Positions 34,059 to 43,961 of a stretch of DNA of 64,000 nucleotides are shown piece after piece. The first letter of the stretch is position 1; each line of letters opens with the position of its first letter. This stretch comes from Paenibacillus wynnii (GTDB taxonomy: Bacteria > Bacillota > Bacilli > Paenibacillales > Paenibacillaceae): the NCBI RefSeq assembly GCF_000757885.1, contig NZ_JQCR01000003.1:2232001-2296000 (forward strand), read 5' to 3'. Both the position numbers and the translations under genes were made by a program. The notes beneath the pieces were generated by a model. That model was not told the origin of the DNA. It made no database searches and saw only the letters and a list, made by a program, of their open reading frames with translations.

Positions 34059-35243
34059 TTAGTTCTCCTCCTCCTCTTCAATCTGCTCGCGGGACTCTTC
34101 TTGCGTAAGTTCAAGAAACAGCTCTACCAGACTATCATCAGGCTCGGCTCCACCCGTCTGGCGCTGATAAAACTTACGGAACAGCTCTTGCACGGGCATG
34201 CGTGAACGCGGAGAGGCTTCCAGTTCCCCTTCCATCTGCGGATAGATCGGCCGGATATGAATAATCCCTTCCCGGGATTTGCGCAGGCGCTGAATGTCAT
34301 TCATAGACATAGCTTCAGTCAGCCGAATCTCCAGATCAATAAAAGCAGTAAGATCTCTACTCTCATCGAGCCAGCGATGCACTTCATCAAGACCTCCGGT
34401 TGAACTCCATCTCACTAGCGGTCGTCCGCAACGCAAATAGATTTCTTCGAAGACAGGCTCTCCACCAGGTTCAACATCAACTAGTGTAACGGACTTTGCC
34501 TGCCCGGCTTCGGAGAAGCTATAGGCCAACGGAGAGCCGCTGTAGCGGATCATCCCATCCCCTTTGACCCGCTGTGCACGATGAAGATGCCCAAGCGCTG
34601 TATATTGTGCACCTGAGGAAAGTGCAGAGGGATCTACTGTATAGGCTCCACCTACTTGAATAGGCCGTTCAGAGTCGGACTCTACACCCCCGAGTACATA
34701 AATATGGCTCATAGCCAAATTAACCGTCTTAAGCGTAAATTCCCGACCTAAAAGCTGCATTAGCTTACCGACTCTAGCACTGTAGGCAAGTCGAAGCTGC
34801 GACTCATCCCCATCACCTGCCAGCAGTTCACCGAGACGGGCTTCCGAGGGATAAGGAAGTGCTGCAATTTTGGCAATCTCACCTGTTCTGGCACTATGAA
34901 TCGTAACCGGCTCTGAAGTAGGGAGTCCTACCAAAGTAATACCCTGTCTTAGAACAAGCGGGGATACGGAGGAGACACGTTCGGGCTGATCATGATTACC
35001 TGCTATGACGACCAGCGGTCTGCCACCTGCCGTTAATCTTGCAACAGCATCATAGAACAATTGCTCAGCCGCCGCCGGAGGATTAACAGAATCATAGACA
35101 TCCCCTGCCATCAGGATCATATCCACCTGTTGTTCATCCGCGATCTCCACAAGCTCATCTATGAATTGCTCTTGCTCTCTCATCCGGCTTCTACCTTCCA
35201 ACGTACGGCCTAAATGCCAGTCTCCCGTATGTAGTATCCGCAT
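34059..35243 (-). CDS. sbcD: Exonuclease subunit SbcD (Mre11-like)
   Basis: A 394-residue metallophosphoesterase nuclease. Motifs are MRILHTGDWHLGRTLEG (first Asp/His metal ligands), MAGDVYDSVNPP, VIAGNHDQPERV and ALGHLHRAQ, all intact; the C-terminal third is the DNA-capping/SbcC-binding part and ends in a run of Glu. It forms the ATP-dependent hairpin nuclease with SbcC. ATG at 35243 chosen for the GAGGCGGG upstream; eleven earlier codons are open but unsupported. It lies 63 bases after addA. Confidence 0.96.
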   Translation of the reverse strand: MRILHTGDWHLGRTLEGRSRMREQEQFIDELVEIADEQQVDMILMAGDVYDSVNPPAAAEQLFYDAVARLTAGGRPLVVIAGNHDQPERVSSVSPLVLRQGITLVGLPTSEPVTIHSARTGEIAKIAALPYPSEARLGELLAGDGDESQLRLAYSARVGKLMQLLGREFTLKTVNLAMSHIYVLGGVESDSERPIQVGGAYTVDPSALSSGAQYTALGHLHRAQRVKGDGMIRYSGSPLAYSFSEAGQAKSVTLVDVEPGGEPVFEEIYLRCGRPLVRWSSTGGLDEVHRWLDESRDLTAFIDLEIRLTEAMSMNDIQRLRKSREGIIHIRPIYPQMEGELEASPRSRMPVQELFRKFYQRQTGGAEPDDSLVELFLELTQEESREQIEEEEEN

Positions 35244-35306
35244 TTCCCGCCTCTTTCCCCGCCCTCTATGTGGCAAATAATATAATCTCTATTTGTCTCT
35301 ATTAAT

Positions 35307-38300
35307 CTATAACTTTACTGTATGTCCACCATCAAAAAAATACAGCCAGGTCTCGCTAATCTCTTCTTTTAGAATATCATGTAACGCTTTGCCGTAGAGT
35401 TCCAGCTGAAACCGGTATTTCTCTTTCAGAGCTTCCAAACCGCCTTGATGCTCTAAAACAGAGTCCGTCTTGTAATCTAGCAAAATGAGTCGTTCTCCTT
35501 CACGGAACAAGCAATCAATGACCCCTTGAATCAACACCGTTTGCGGCTGGGTTGATTCATCATTCCCAGGATTAAGCCCCGATACAGCTTCATCCATAAA
35601 TTGAAGTCCACGATAGGCATCTGATGCCGGAACCATATAGCTGAATGGCATTTCCCGTCTTTTCCAGGAGGAACTCAGCAGTCTTATACCAAGCTCACTA
35701 TCATAAAAGGCGTGTATTTCAGAGGAAGTAACAACCTCTGCCTGCTCTGCGGACAAAATTCCTGCGTGCTGTAGATGTTCCAAAGTATCTTCCACCTGTG
35801 TCTTATTTACCGGACCTTCAAGTGGAATATGCTGCATCACTGTATGATACACGGTCCCACGTTCCGCTGAGGTCATACTGCGTTTCTCCATGAACTTCGG
35901 TCTTCTTAAGCGAAGATTCTCCACACCGCCACGTATCATACTGGAAGGTGTTCTGTCGATATCCTCCGCTTCCAAACGATCAAAGGAAGGCTGCTCCTCC
36001 ATAGATAACAGGGCCTTCAATTCGGTGACTGAGGTTTTTGCCGGGATGGTGGATTCAGCCTCATGAGGATAAGACCAATTCAACTTACCCGCTGTAAGTG
36101 CCTTGTCTTCCGTTGCCATTGAAGGAACGGTATGGCCCTGTCGCAAAGCTTCAAGTACAGTCTCGCGTATTATGTTATCTTCTCCATTATTATCGAGCCC
36201 TGCTAGAGACCCGGCCTTTAGGTCTGCGGAGTTTACCACACTAATGCTCCAGTTAGAGACATCACTATGCAGAACGGTAGATGTCGTTCCTTCATTTCCG
36301 GCAATCTTTCGCAAAATTGCCGCTCCCGGATGTCTTATAAGCGCAGGTCCCACCCAATCCAGATAGCTGCGGCCCCGGGCTAATAAATGATCAGCCATGA
36401 GCAGCTCTTCTCTGCCCTGCATGGAAGCCCAGCCGGCAATTTTACGAGGAAGGTCACGGACAGTTCCTACTAGAATCATTTTGTCTCTCGGGCGTGTTAG
36501 TGCAACATAGAGCACACGCATTTCCTCAGCCAAGAGCTCCAAACGGGTTCGGCGGCTAATCGCCAGATACGGCAGCGTAGGATAGCTAAGCCGAGTATCA
36601 CGCTCCACAAAGCGAGGCCCAAAGCCTAACTCCTTATGCATTAAAAACGGTGCATGAAGATCCTGTCTATTAAAAAGTTTGGACATTCCAGCGAGAAAAA
36701 CAACCGGAAACTCCAATCCTTTGCTTTTGTGAATGGTCATAATTCTTACGCCGCTACCTTCTTCACCGCTTCCCCCGGCAACACCAAGGTCACCGCCATT
36801 CTCTCGGAGTCGGGAAATAAAGACCAAAAACCGGAATAAGCCACGGGAAGAGGTATCCTTCTCGAATTGTACGGCTCTATCATACAATGCCTTAAGATTG
36901 TTCTGTCGCTGCGAACCGCCGGGCAATCCTCCAACCCACTCCAAATACCCGCTTTCCCTATATATGCGCCAGATGAGACCGCCGAGGCTGCCTTGTCTCG
37001 CTTCATCTCTCCAATTCTTCAATTGGCTCAGGAAATTCTGCAGCTTGGAACGAAGTTGTATAGAAATAACCGGAATTTCGTCTGTAGTTAGTTGAACAAC
37101 AGGCTGGTCGCCGGCTGCGGCAAGCACAGCTTGATAGAAAGCCCCGCCGCTACATAGACGAACCTTCGCCAACTCCTCCTCACTCAACCCCACAACCGGA
37201 GAACGAAGCACACCGGCCAGCGGAATATCCTGCTGAGGATTGTCTACAACTTTTAATAAGGCCAGTGCGATTTCCACTTCTGTAGCTTGAAAATACCCCT
37301 TGTTCTGATCCCCGTAGGCTGGAATCCCCTCAAGGCGAAGCTCCTCGATGATCAGCGGAGTCCACATCCGTGCAGACCGAAGCAAAATCACGATGTCGCC
37401 GTAAATGACCGGTCGCATTTTTTGGATTCCTTTATCATAAATAAGCAGCGGAGAACCGCCGGTCATTCCTGTCAATTGTGAGATGCGCCGGGCAATTGCC
37501 CGCGCTTCCAGTTGAGCTGTTTCAGCCTCGATGACTTCGCTTTCCTGTGTGGACAGTTCTCCATCCTCTGATTCCCCTGCACGTCCTGCTGCTGATGAAC
37601 CTTTATCAATCAATAACAGCTCGGGTGCAAAAAAAGAATCCGGACCCTTTTCGGCTGCTCCCGGAAAGTTCGCACCATACACCAGTTCTGCGCGTTCATC
37701 GTAGCTTATCTCGGCCACTGTTTCGTTCATGATCTGCCGAAAAAGCATGTTAACAGCATGCACGACCTCAAGCCGGCTACGGAAATTCCGCGCTAAATCA
37801 ATAACCCGACCCGTGGAAACTTCCGTAGGATCAGCAGGTTCACCGCTCTTGCCAAAGCTCCGGTATTTGTCCAGAAATAACCCCGGTTCAGCAAGGCGGA
37901 ACCGATAGATACTCTGCTTCATATCTCCGACCATGAACCGGTTACCCGGACTTTCTCTGGAGATCAACCGTACAATCTCTTCCTGTACACTATTCGTATC
38001 CTGATATTCATCTAAAAGTACTTCATCGAACTGATTACGGTACTCAATAGCAGCATCGGAGGGTTGAGGGTTACCAGGCAGTGAATCAGGATGGCGTAAA
38101 ATTTGCAGGCAGTAATGCTCCAAGTCGCTGAAATCGACCAAGCCTTTGCTTGCCTTTTCAATTCTGTAACGCTCCCCGAACTCAATTACAGTCTCAGCCA
38201 ATTCCTCCATAAGTGGAGCCGCTTCATTTAATTCACTCAAGAAAACTTCCGCAGGACGTCCAAACAAGGCGGTTTGCAGTTCAGATATGCTTTTTTTGAC

Positions 38301-39248
38301 ACTGTCACGCAGCTCTTTAACACTTTCTTGCAGACCCGGATCGGAGGAATCCTTTTTACAAGGCTTTAATTTACCAAAGGATACTCCTCGAAAGACCTCG
38401 TACAACTCAGACCATGGCTGTTGTCTCAAGGCCTCACGCAGCCCCATCACCATCTGGAGATCAGCAGTCATATTCTCTGCGTAAGCAGTTGGGCCTCCCG
38501 GCTGAAGTGAAATGGCATACCCCTGCTCGAGTTGGCTAATAGCTCCGTCCAGCGTTAACTTGGCCTCTTCAAGAATGCTCTGCACCCATTGAGACTTCCC
38601 CAAACTCTCCGTGTCTGGCACGGAAAATTCAGCAGCCGTATCTCTAAGCCACTGTGCTGGCCACGGATGACTATGGGCGAAATTATGCAGTCTCTGCACA
38701 AGCGCATGCATAGCATCATCACTACGCTCTCCGCTAAACCAGTCGACAAGTGTTACAAAAACACCGTCTTCACCGGCTGTACCGTACTTTTCTTCAAATA
38801 GTTCCTCCAGCAGCTCCTGCCGCATCATTTCCGCTTCATGCTCATTCAAAATACGGAATCCGGGATCAATGGGTATCTGTTGATAGTAACGACGAATGAC
38901 CTCAAGGCAAAAAGAGTGCAGTGTAGTAATCGAGGCTCTGCCCAATAAAGCAAGCTGACGGCGTAAATGGTCATTATCCGGTCTATTCTCCAGCTCCCGA
39001 TCGAGTGCCTCCCGAATGCGCTGCCGCATCTCGGCTGCTGCCGCTTTTGTAAAGGTTGCTACCAGCAATCTGTCTACACTATAGCCGCTCTCTTCCGAGC
39101 TTATTTTACGAATAATACGCTCTACAAGGACAGCCGTCTTCCCAGATCCAGCTGCTGCCGCTACTAAAATATCCTCGCCGCTCTCGGCGATTGCTCGCCA
39201 CTGATCATCACTCCAAAAGCTTCCTTCCGGTTTGGACACTATATTCAC
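35307..39248 (-). CDS. addA: ATP-dependent helicase/nuclease AddA
   Basis: A 1313-residue UvrD-like helicase with a C-terminal RecB-type nuclease. The Q motif FWSDDQWRAI and Walker A VAAAAGSGKTAVLVERI are at residues 11-44; VDFSDLEHYC, LLDEYQDTNSVQEEIV (Walker B), IMTIHKSKGLEFPVVFLAG and YVALTRPRDKMILVG follow; the nuclease motif LILLDYKTDSV is near the C terminus. With AddB it resects double-strand breaks up to Chi for RecA loading. The start is GTG at 39248 with GGGGGT; its GTGA overlaps the addB stop. Somewhat longer than B. subtilis AddA because of a spacer around residues 1020-1130. Confidence 0.97.
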   Translation of the reverse strand: MNIVSKPEGSFWSDDQWRAIAESGEDILVAAAAGSGKTAVLVERIIRKISSEESGYSVDRLLVATFTKAAAAEMRQRIREALDRELENRPDNDHLRRQLALLGRASITTLHSFCLEVIRRYYQQIPIDPGFRILNEHEAEMMRQELLEELFEEKYGTAGEDGVFVTLVDWFSGERSDDAMHALVQRLHNFAHSHPWPAQWLRDTAAEFSVPDTESLGKSQWVQSILEEAKLTLDGAISQLEQGYAISLQPGGPTAYAENMTADLQMVMGLREALRQQPWSELYEVFRGVSFGKLKPCKKDSSDPGLQESVKELRDSVKKSISELQTALFGRPAEVFLSELNEAAPLMEELAETVIEFGERYRIEKASKGLVDFSDLEHYCLQILRHPDSLPGNPQPSDAAIEYRNQFDEVLLDEYQDTNSVQEEIVRLISRESPGNRFMVGDMKQSIYRFRLAEPGLFLDKYRSFGKSGEPADPTEVSTGRVIDLARNFRSRLEVVHAVNMLFRQIMNETVAEISYDERAELVYGANFPGAAEKGPDSFFAPELLLIDKGSSAAGRAGESEDGELSTQESEVIEAETAQLEARAIARRISQLTGMTGGSPLLIYDKGIQKMRPVIYGDIVILLRSARMWTPLIIEELRLEGIPAYGDQNKGYFQATEVEIALALLKVVDNPQQDIPLAGVLRSPVVGLSEEELAKVRLCSGGAFYQAVLAAAGDQPVVQLTTDEIPVISIQLRSKLQNFLSQLKNWRDEARQGSLGGLIWRIYRESGYLEWVGGLPGGSQRQNNLKALYDRAVQFEKDTSSRGLFRFLVFISRLRENGGDLGVAGGSGEEGSGVRIMTIHKSKGLEFPVVFLAGMSKLFNRQDLHAPFLMHKELGFGPRFVERDTRLSYPTLPYLAISRRTRLELLAEEMRVLYVALTRPRDKMILVGTVRDLPRKIAGWASMQGREELLMADHLLARGRSYLDWVGPALIRHPGAAILRKIAGNEGTTSTVLHSDVSNWSISVVNSADLKAGSLAGLDNNGEDNIIRETVLEALRQGHTVPSMATEDKALTAGKLNWSYPHEAESTIPAKTSVTELKALLSMEEQPSFDRLEAEDIDRTPSSMIRGGVENLRLRRPKFMEKRSMTSAERGTVYHTVMQHIPLEGPVNKTQVEDTLEHLQHAGILSAEQAEVVTSSEIHAFYDSELGIRLLSSSWKRREMPFSYMVPASDAYRGLQFMDEAVSGLNPGNDESTQPQTVLIQGVIDCLFREGERLILLDYKTDSVLEHQGGLEALKEKYRFQLELYGKALHDILKEEISETWLYFFDGGHTVKL

Positions 39249-42200
39249 AATGTTGTACCCCCTTCACTTCGGGAAATCAGGTCCCAGACTACATCTTTTC
39301 CCGGCTTGGCGAGATTGTGATAATGGTTGCCTTCAACAGACTCGTCAAATTGACACACCGGTTTGAAGGAACAGAATGTGCAAGCCGTCTCCTGTTGGAT
39401 ACGGTAAGGCTGAATAGCCACATCCCCTTCCGTAATCCTAGTTCCGATCTCCGAAATAGTCGTCCGCACGGAGGTTAATAGCTGAGTCCATTGCTCCGGT
39501 GTAGCTACTGAAGCACTGCTGTAGAAGCTGCCGTCACTCTTCAAAGCCACCGGAACGATAGAGGAATGGCCTTTATCCAGACTGGTGTCCATTAAAGAAA
39601 CAACCTCACGGTCAGCAGTCAGCAGACCTTTCATTTTAAAGCGTTTCAGCAATTCCTGTTCTGCCTGTTCCCGGTTCATTCCGTTAGGTGACGAGAGCAG
39701 CGGGTCGTGTACGTGGAAATATAGCGTTCCCGCCGGTAGCGCGGTACGACCCAGCCACTGCTCGGCATACGTAAGCAGGACATCAAGATAGGTTAGCATT
39801 TGAAGCGACAGCCCATAGTAGACCTCGTGCAGCTTCAAGTCCTTTTGACTCGACTTATAATCAATAACCCTCAGTAGGAGTCCGTTCTCGCCTTCAGCCA
39901 TATCAACACGGTCAATACGGCCTACGATTTCCATCACGCAACCGTTTGGCAGGTTAATTTGGAGCGGTGGCAAGGGTTTGCCCGGCCCAAAATCCAGTTC
40001 CAGACCTACCGGTTCGAAGCTGCCTCTCCGGGCATGCTCGCCGAGGATAACGGAGGCACGGCCGACAATGTTTTTTAGCTTACGGGAGATATAGCCGTAA
40101 CGTTTCGAGCTCATCAGGATCTCACCCTGCAGCATCGGCGATAGACGATCCACCGTCTCAACAGCCTCACGCCGGCATTCCTCAGGGGTCATACTGCCCC
40201 AGCCGCGGCCTTTTTGCTGCAGACTCATCGCCATCTCGCTTAAAGCCGCATGGAACAGCTGGCCGATATCCGGTGCTTGAAGCTTGTACAGCTGACGATC
40301 CTTCAGCTTCAGCCCATACGAGGCAAAATGCGAAAACGGACACGACACGAACTTCTCCATCCGTGAAACACTGCCGCGCAGTGTGGTTCCCCCATATAAC
40401 CTTAGACTCGTCCCGCGTTTAAGCTTGACGCCTTCATTCCGGTAGAATAAGGATTGTAAAAGCTTGCTGAGCCGTGGGCTCCACTCTTCGCTCTCAGCGA
40501 ACCAATTGTACACATCCCACCATAGCGCGGGGATTTCAACACCTTGCCGCCATTGCCTCAACTGCATGATTAACACACGAAGCGTCGCTTCCGGATTTCC
40601 GACAAAGTCCATATGTTCCATGGAAGGACGACCGGATAAAGGCAGACCAGGCAGCGGATGTTCACCCATACGGAACATAATCTGCAAATGACGGATGACC
40701 TCTGAAGGTAGAAGTGCTTTACCCTCCTCGTCTGAGCAGGCGTAGCTAACCCACAATTTTTTGCTGGGTGTCGTAAGCGCATTATAGATTAGAAACCGTT
40801 CATCGAGCAGCCTTCGAGATGAGCCAGGAGCCAATTCCATCCCTGCCCCCTCCAAAAAGAAACGCTCACCTTCGGAAAGGACACCGTCTTCCTGAAATTG
40901 TGCAGGTACTACCCCTTCATTAAATCCGAGTAAAAAGGCGTATTTCACACCAGAAGTTCTGGTCCGGTCCATACTTCCTACCAGTACCTGATCCAGTGCA
41001 GGGGGAACAAGGCCCATTCGAAGTTCGGCAAGTCCCGTCTCGAGAATCCCGGCGAATACGTCAAAAGATATCTTCTCATCGCCCATCATTTCAACTAGCT
41101 GATCCAATAGATCAAGTACCGCTCCCCACAACTGGCGATGCTCACGGGCATTCTCGGGATGACCCATTTCCAGAGCTTTAGCACTCATAATTTCAAGCTT
41201 AGTCGCTGATTCCGTATCTATAAGAAGCTGGTACACAGCTGTACATAACTCACGGGCATTGCGGCTTTTTTGGATTCTTTTCTCAAAACTAAACAGAGGA
41301 TCGATAATCGCAGTCCGGCATTTCTCCATTACGAGTAAATGCTCTTCGTCTATCTTCCTGTCGCCTTCTAGAGTTAAGCTGGGTATTCCTTTCCAAGAAC
41401 GCCCATCGGTCCAACGGTAACCCTGAATTCCACAAGCCAGCACGTAATTTTCCAGGCTGTCCATATCGGATCTGCTAAGACTCTCATCTATTGGAAGCAA
41501 TAGATCCGTCTTCACGCAGCGGAATACATCCTCATAACGCCAACGGCGGCGGACTACATCAAGTGATGCCCGTAGAAATTCCACTAGTGGATGATGCATT
41601 TCATTAACTTTTTGGTCCAGAAAGAACGGTATCCCATAATCTCGGAAAAGGGGGGTTACCAAATGTTCATAATCGCCCAGATTGCGCATCATAACAGCCA
41701 TTTCACTGTATTGTGCTCCATCTTCCCGCGCCAGCCTTAGAATCTCACGAAGAACTCCCTCTACCTCAGCTCTTCGTGATACTGCAGCCTGAATAGATAT
41801 CGATTCTTCTATCGACTCCGTTCCGTTCCAACGGCTTCGTCTATCAAAACCCCGCTCTAGATGCGCAAGAACAGGACTTTCTGTGAACCTAGGCAGAACA
41901 GGGGGATTCAGTACCTCATCCCACACCTCCACCCCCGTCTCCTCAGCAATTCCACGCAACTTGATATAAGTAACCGCTGATGGATGAAACAGTTCCAGCT
42001 CATGCGGCTGCAATCCATACGGATAGGGCTTGTCCAAGGTTAGTGCAATCGTCACTTTGGAGCCATACAGCATTAATTGTCGTAGCACCATAAATTCCTG
42101 CGGTGTGAAACCATGAAATCCGTCTACCCAAATCTCGGCTCCCCGTACATAGGAGGACTCGGATATATGCTCTGCAAGCTCAGTCAGGCGGTCCTCCTGA

Positions 42201-42742
42201 TCGATATAGAGCTGTGACATTTCCTTCTCCAAATCCCCGAATAATAGCTGCAGATCATGTAGTTTATGCTGCAGAATAGGATTGCTCCCCACTGAATCCT
42301 GCAATACTGACAGCTGCTTCTCTAGATCAGGTGATCCAATACAGCAGCGCTTCATTTCCGTATGTAGCCGATTCAATCGATCCACAAAGCCGGGTCTATC
42401 CGAAGAGGCCCCGAAGAGCTTCAGGTCCTCTTTGCGGCGGCTGATAATTTTGTAGATCAGCATCTTCTTGCCTTCATCACTAATCGGAATATTAGGATTG
42501 CCGCCAGTCTCCTGTTTAACGCGATAGGCTAGACGTGAAAAGCTCAGCGTCTGAGCCCTTATGCTTCCCTTGGCACTCCCCGTAGTCAGAAGCCCCCGTT
42601 CCGCGCTAAAAGATCCCTGTTCCGGAACAAGCATTACAATTGGTGCACCGAGCGGTTCCTGCTCCATGGCAGAGGATACCGACTCCCATATCTTCAAGGT
42701 CTTGCCGCTGCCAGAGCGGCCTAGTAAAAACGTTACTGACAT
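39245..42742 (-). CDS. addB: ATP-dependent nuclease subunit AddB
   Basis: A 1165-residue AddB. The N terminus MSVTFLLGRSGSGKT carries the Walker A motif; the middle is an inactive helicase fold with the Chi-recognition region; the C-terminal nuclease has LRVIDYKSSQKDLKL, and the iron-sulphur cysteines are one in FVSCPFSHFASYGL and three in CTFCSFKPVCQFD, all present. The ATG at 42742 follows GGAGGGAG; 14 earlier codons are open but less likely. First gene of the addB-addA-sbcD-sbcC operon. Confidence 0.97.
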   Translation of the reverse strand: MSVTFLLGRSGSGKTLKIWESVSSAMEQEPLGAPIVMLVPEQGSFSAERGLLTTGSAKGSIRAQTLSFSRLAYRVKQETGGNPNIPISDEGKKMLIYKIISRRKEDLKLFGASSDRPGFVDRLNRLHTEMKRCCIGSPDLEKQLSVLQDSVGSNPILQHKLHDLQLLFGDLEKEMSQLYIDQEDRLTELAEHISESSYVRGAEIWVDGFHGFTPQEFMVLRQLMLYGSKVTIALTLDKPYPYGLQPHELELFHPSAVTYIKLRGIAEETGVEVWDEVLNPPVLPRFTESPVLAHLERGFDRRSRWNGTESIEESISIQAAVSRRAEVEGVLREILRLAREDGAQYSEMAVMMRNLGDYEHLVTPLFRDYGIPFFLDQKVNEMHHPLVEFLRASLDVVRRRWRYEDVFRCVKTDLLLPIDESLSRSDMDSLENYVLACGIQGYRWTDGRSWKGIPSLTLEGDRKIDEEHLLVMEKCRTAIIDPLFSFEKRIQKSRNARELCTAVYQLLIDTESATKLEIMSAKALEMGHPENAREHRQLWGAVLDLLDQLVEMMGDEKISFDVFAGILETGLAELRMGLVPPALDQVLVGSMDRTRTSGVKYAFLLGFNEGVVPAQFQEDGVLSEGERFFLEGAGMELAPGSSRRLLDERFLIYNALTTPSKKLWVSYACSDEEGKALLPSEVIRHLQIMFRMGEHPLPGLPLSGRPSMEHMDFVGNPEATLRVLIMQLRQWRQGVEIPALWWDVYNWFAESEEWSPRLSKLLQSLFYRNEGVKLKRGTSLRLYGGTTLRGSVSRMEKFVSCPFSHFASYGLKLKDRQLYKLQAPDIGQLFHAALSEMAMSLQQKGRGWGSMTPEECRREAVETVDRLSPMLQGEILMSSKRYGYISRKLKNIVGRASVILGEHARRGSFEPVGLELDFGPGKPLPPLQINLPNGCVMEIVGRIDRVDMAEGENGLLLRVIDYKSSQKDLKLHEVYYGLSLQMLTYLDVLLTYAEQWLGRTALPAGTLYFHVHDPLLSSPNGMNREQAEQELLKRFKMKGLLTADREVVSLMDTSLDKGHSSIVPVALKSDGSFYSSASVATPEQWTQLLTSVRTTISEIGTRITEGDVAIQPYRIQQETACTFCSFKPVCQFDESVEGNHYHNLAKPGKDVVWDLISRSEGGTTL

Positions 42743-42810
42743 ATGATAGACTCCCTCCATGGCGGAAAATAATAGTAACTTCAATCTATGAGCTCAACTC
42801 TCGTCCCAAC

Positions 42811-42819
42811 ATTATAGCA
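42811..42819 (-). promoter_or_regulatory. Extended -10 promoter candidate of the addBA-sbcDC operon
   Basis: Minus strand TGCTATAAT, an extended -10 box 70 bases before the addB start. The sequence 16-18 bases upstream (GTTTTG, TGTTTT) is only a weak -35. Confidence 0.5.
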
Positions 42820-42906
42820 TAACTCCACCAAACAAAACAGAACACTTGTTCCGAATAAATGGCAATACCCTATCCATTATTTATCAGAAACTAGTATGTT
42901 TTAGGC

Positions 42907-43843
42907 TCCCAAGGCCACCTCACCGCCCGAATTCCTGCACTTTATACAACAATCCAGCTCATCAGCCACCTCATCCACCTAATTCCTGCACTTTATACAA
43001 CAACTCAGCTCCTCAGCCACCATGCCGCCTTAATTCCTGCACTTTATACAACAATCCAGCTCCTCAGCCACCTCACCGCCCGAATTCCTGCACTTTATAC
43101 AACAATCCAGCTCCTCAGCCACCTCACCGCCCGAATTCCTGCACTTTATACAACAATCCAGCTCTACAGCACCTCATCCTCTTAATTCCTGCACCTTATA
43201 CAACAATCCAGCTCCTCAGCCACCTCATCCACCTAATTCCTGCACTTTATACAACAACTCAGCTCCTCAGCCACCTCATCCACCTAAATTCCTGCACTTT
43301 ATACAACAACTCAGCTCCTCAGCCACCTCATCCGCCTTAATTCCTGCACTTTATACAACAATCCAGCTCCTCAGCCACCTCACCGCCCGAATTCCTGCAC
43401 TTTATACAACAATCCAGCTCTACAGCACCTCATCCTCTTAATTCCTGCACCTTATACAACAATCCAGCTCCTCAGCCACCTCATCCACCTAATTCCTGCA
43501 CTTTATACAACAACTCAGCTCCTCAGCCACCTCATCCACCTAAATTCCTGCACTTTATACAACAATCCAGCTCCTCATCCACCATATCTGCCTAAATTCC
43601 TGCACTCTATACAACAATCCAGCTCCTCATCCACCATATCCACCTAAATTCCTGCACTTTATACAACAATCCAGCTCTTCAGCCACCATATCTGCCTAAA
43701 TTCCTGCACTCTATACAACAATCCAGCTCCTCATCCACCATATCCACCTAAATTCCTGCACTTTATACAACAATCCAGCTCCTCAGCCACCTCATCCACC
43801 TAAATTCCTGCACTTTATACAACAATCCAGCTCATCAGCCACG
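42907..43843. repeat. Tandem array: 18 copies of a 50-52-bp repeat
   Basis: Copies of the unit starting ATTCCTGCACTTTATACAAC begin at 42931, 42982, 43033, 43084, 43135, 43185, 43236, 43288, 43340, 43391, 43441, 43492, 43544, 43596, 43648, 43700, 43752 and 43804. The half with TGCACTTTATACAAC is nearly invariant; the other half (variants of AGCTCCTCAGCCACCTCATC) drifts. Copies 4-8 and 9-13 are a 256-bp duplication, and copies 14-15 and 16-17 a 104-bp one. The array fills the gap between the addB promoter and the terminator of the next gene. No gene is supported in it. Confidence 0.97.
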
Positions 43844-43899
43844 AAAAAGAGCTCCTCACAGATGGAGTAACATTCCACCCTTGAGAAGCCCGTTTTTTT
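43844..43899 (-). terminator. Bidirectional terminator after the rRNA methyltransferase
   Basis: GAGCTCCTCA-GATGGA pairs, partly through G-U, with TCCACCCTTGAGAAGCCC. Five U residues follow on the minus strand (A5 at 43845-43849) and T7 at 43893-43899 on the plus strand. Confidence 0.7.
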
Positions 43900-43961
43900 A
43901 GTTTATATAAATTTAAGTGATTGTACATTTGTTGGTTTGTATTTTTGTTATATTTGTATAC

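Noticed and set aside
30624..42742. AddAB plus SbcCD as a new defence island
   Set aside because: All four are standard recombination and repair genes in a usual Firmicutes arrangement, with no unknown partner inside the operon.
42846..43340. 164-codon plus-strand frame with a 17-residue peptide repeat (NSCTLYNNPAPQPP)
   Set aside because: It exists only because the 51-bp repeat is a multiple of three; units of 50 and 52 bp break the frame, and no ribosome site or signal peptide supports it.
42907..43843. CRISPR array
   Set aside because: The segment between the conserved parts is also repeated with few changes, so there are no unique spacers, and no cas genes are nearby.
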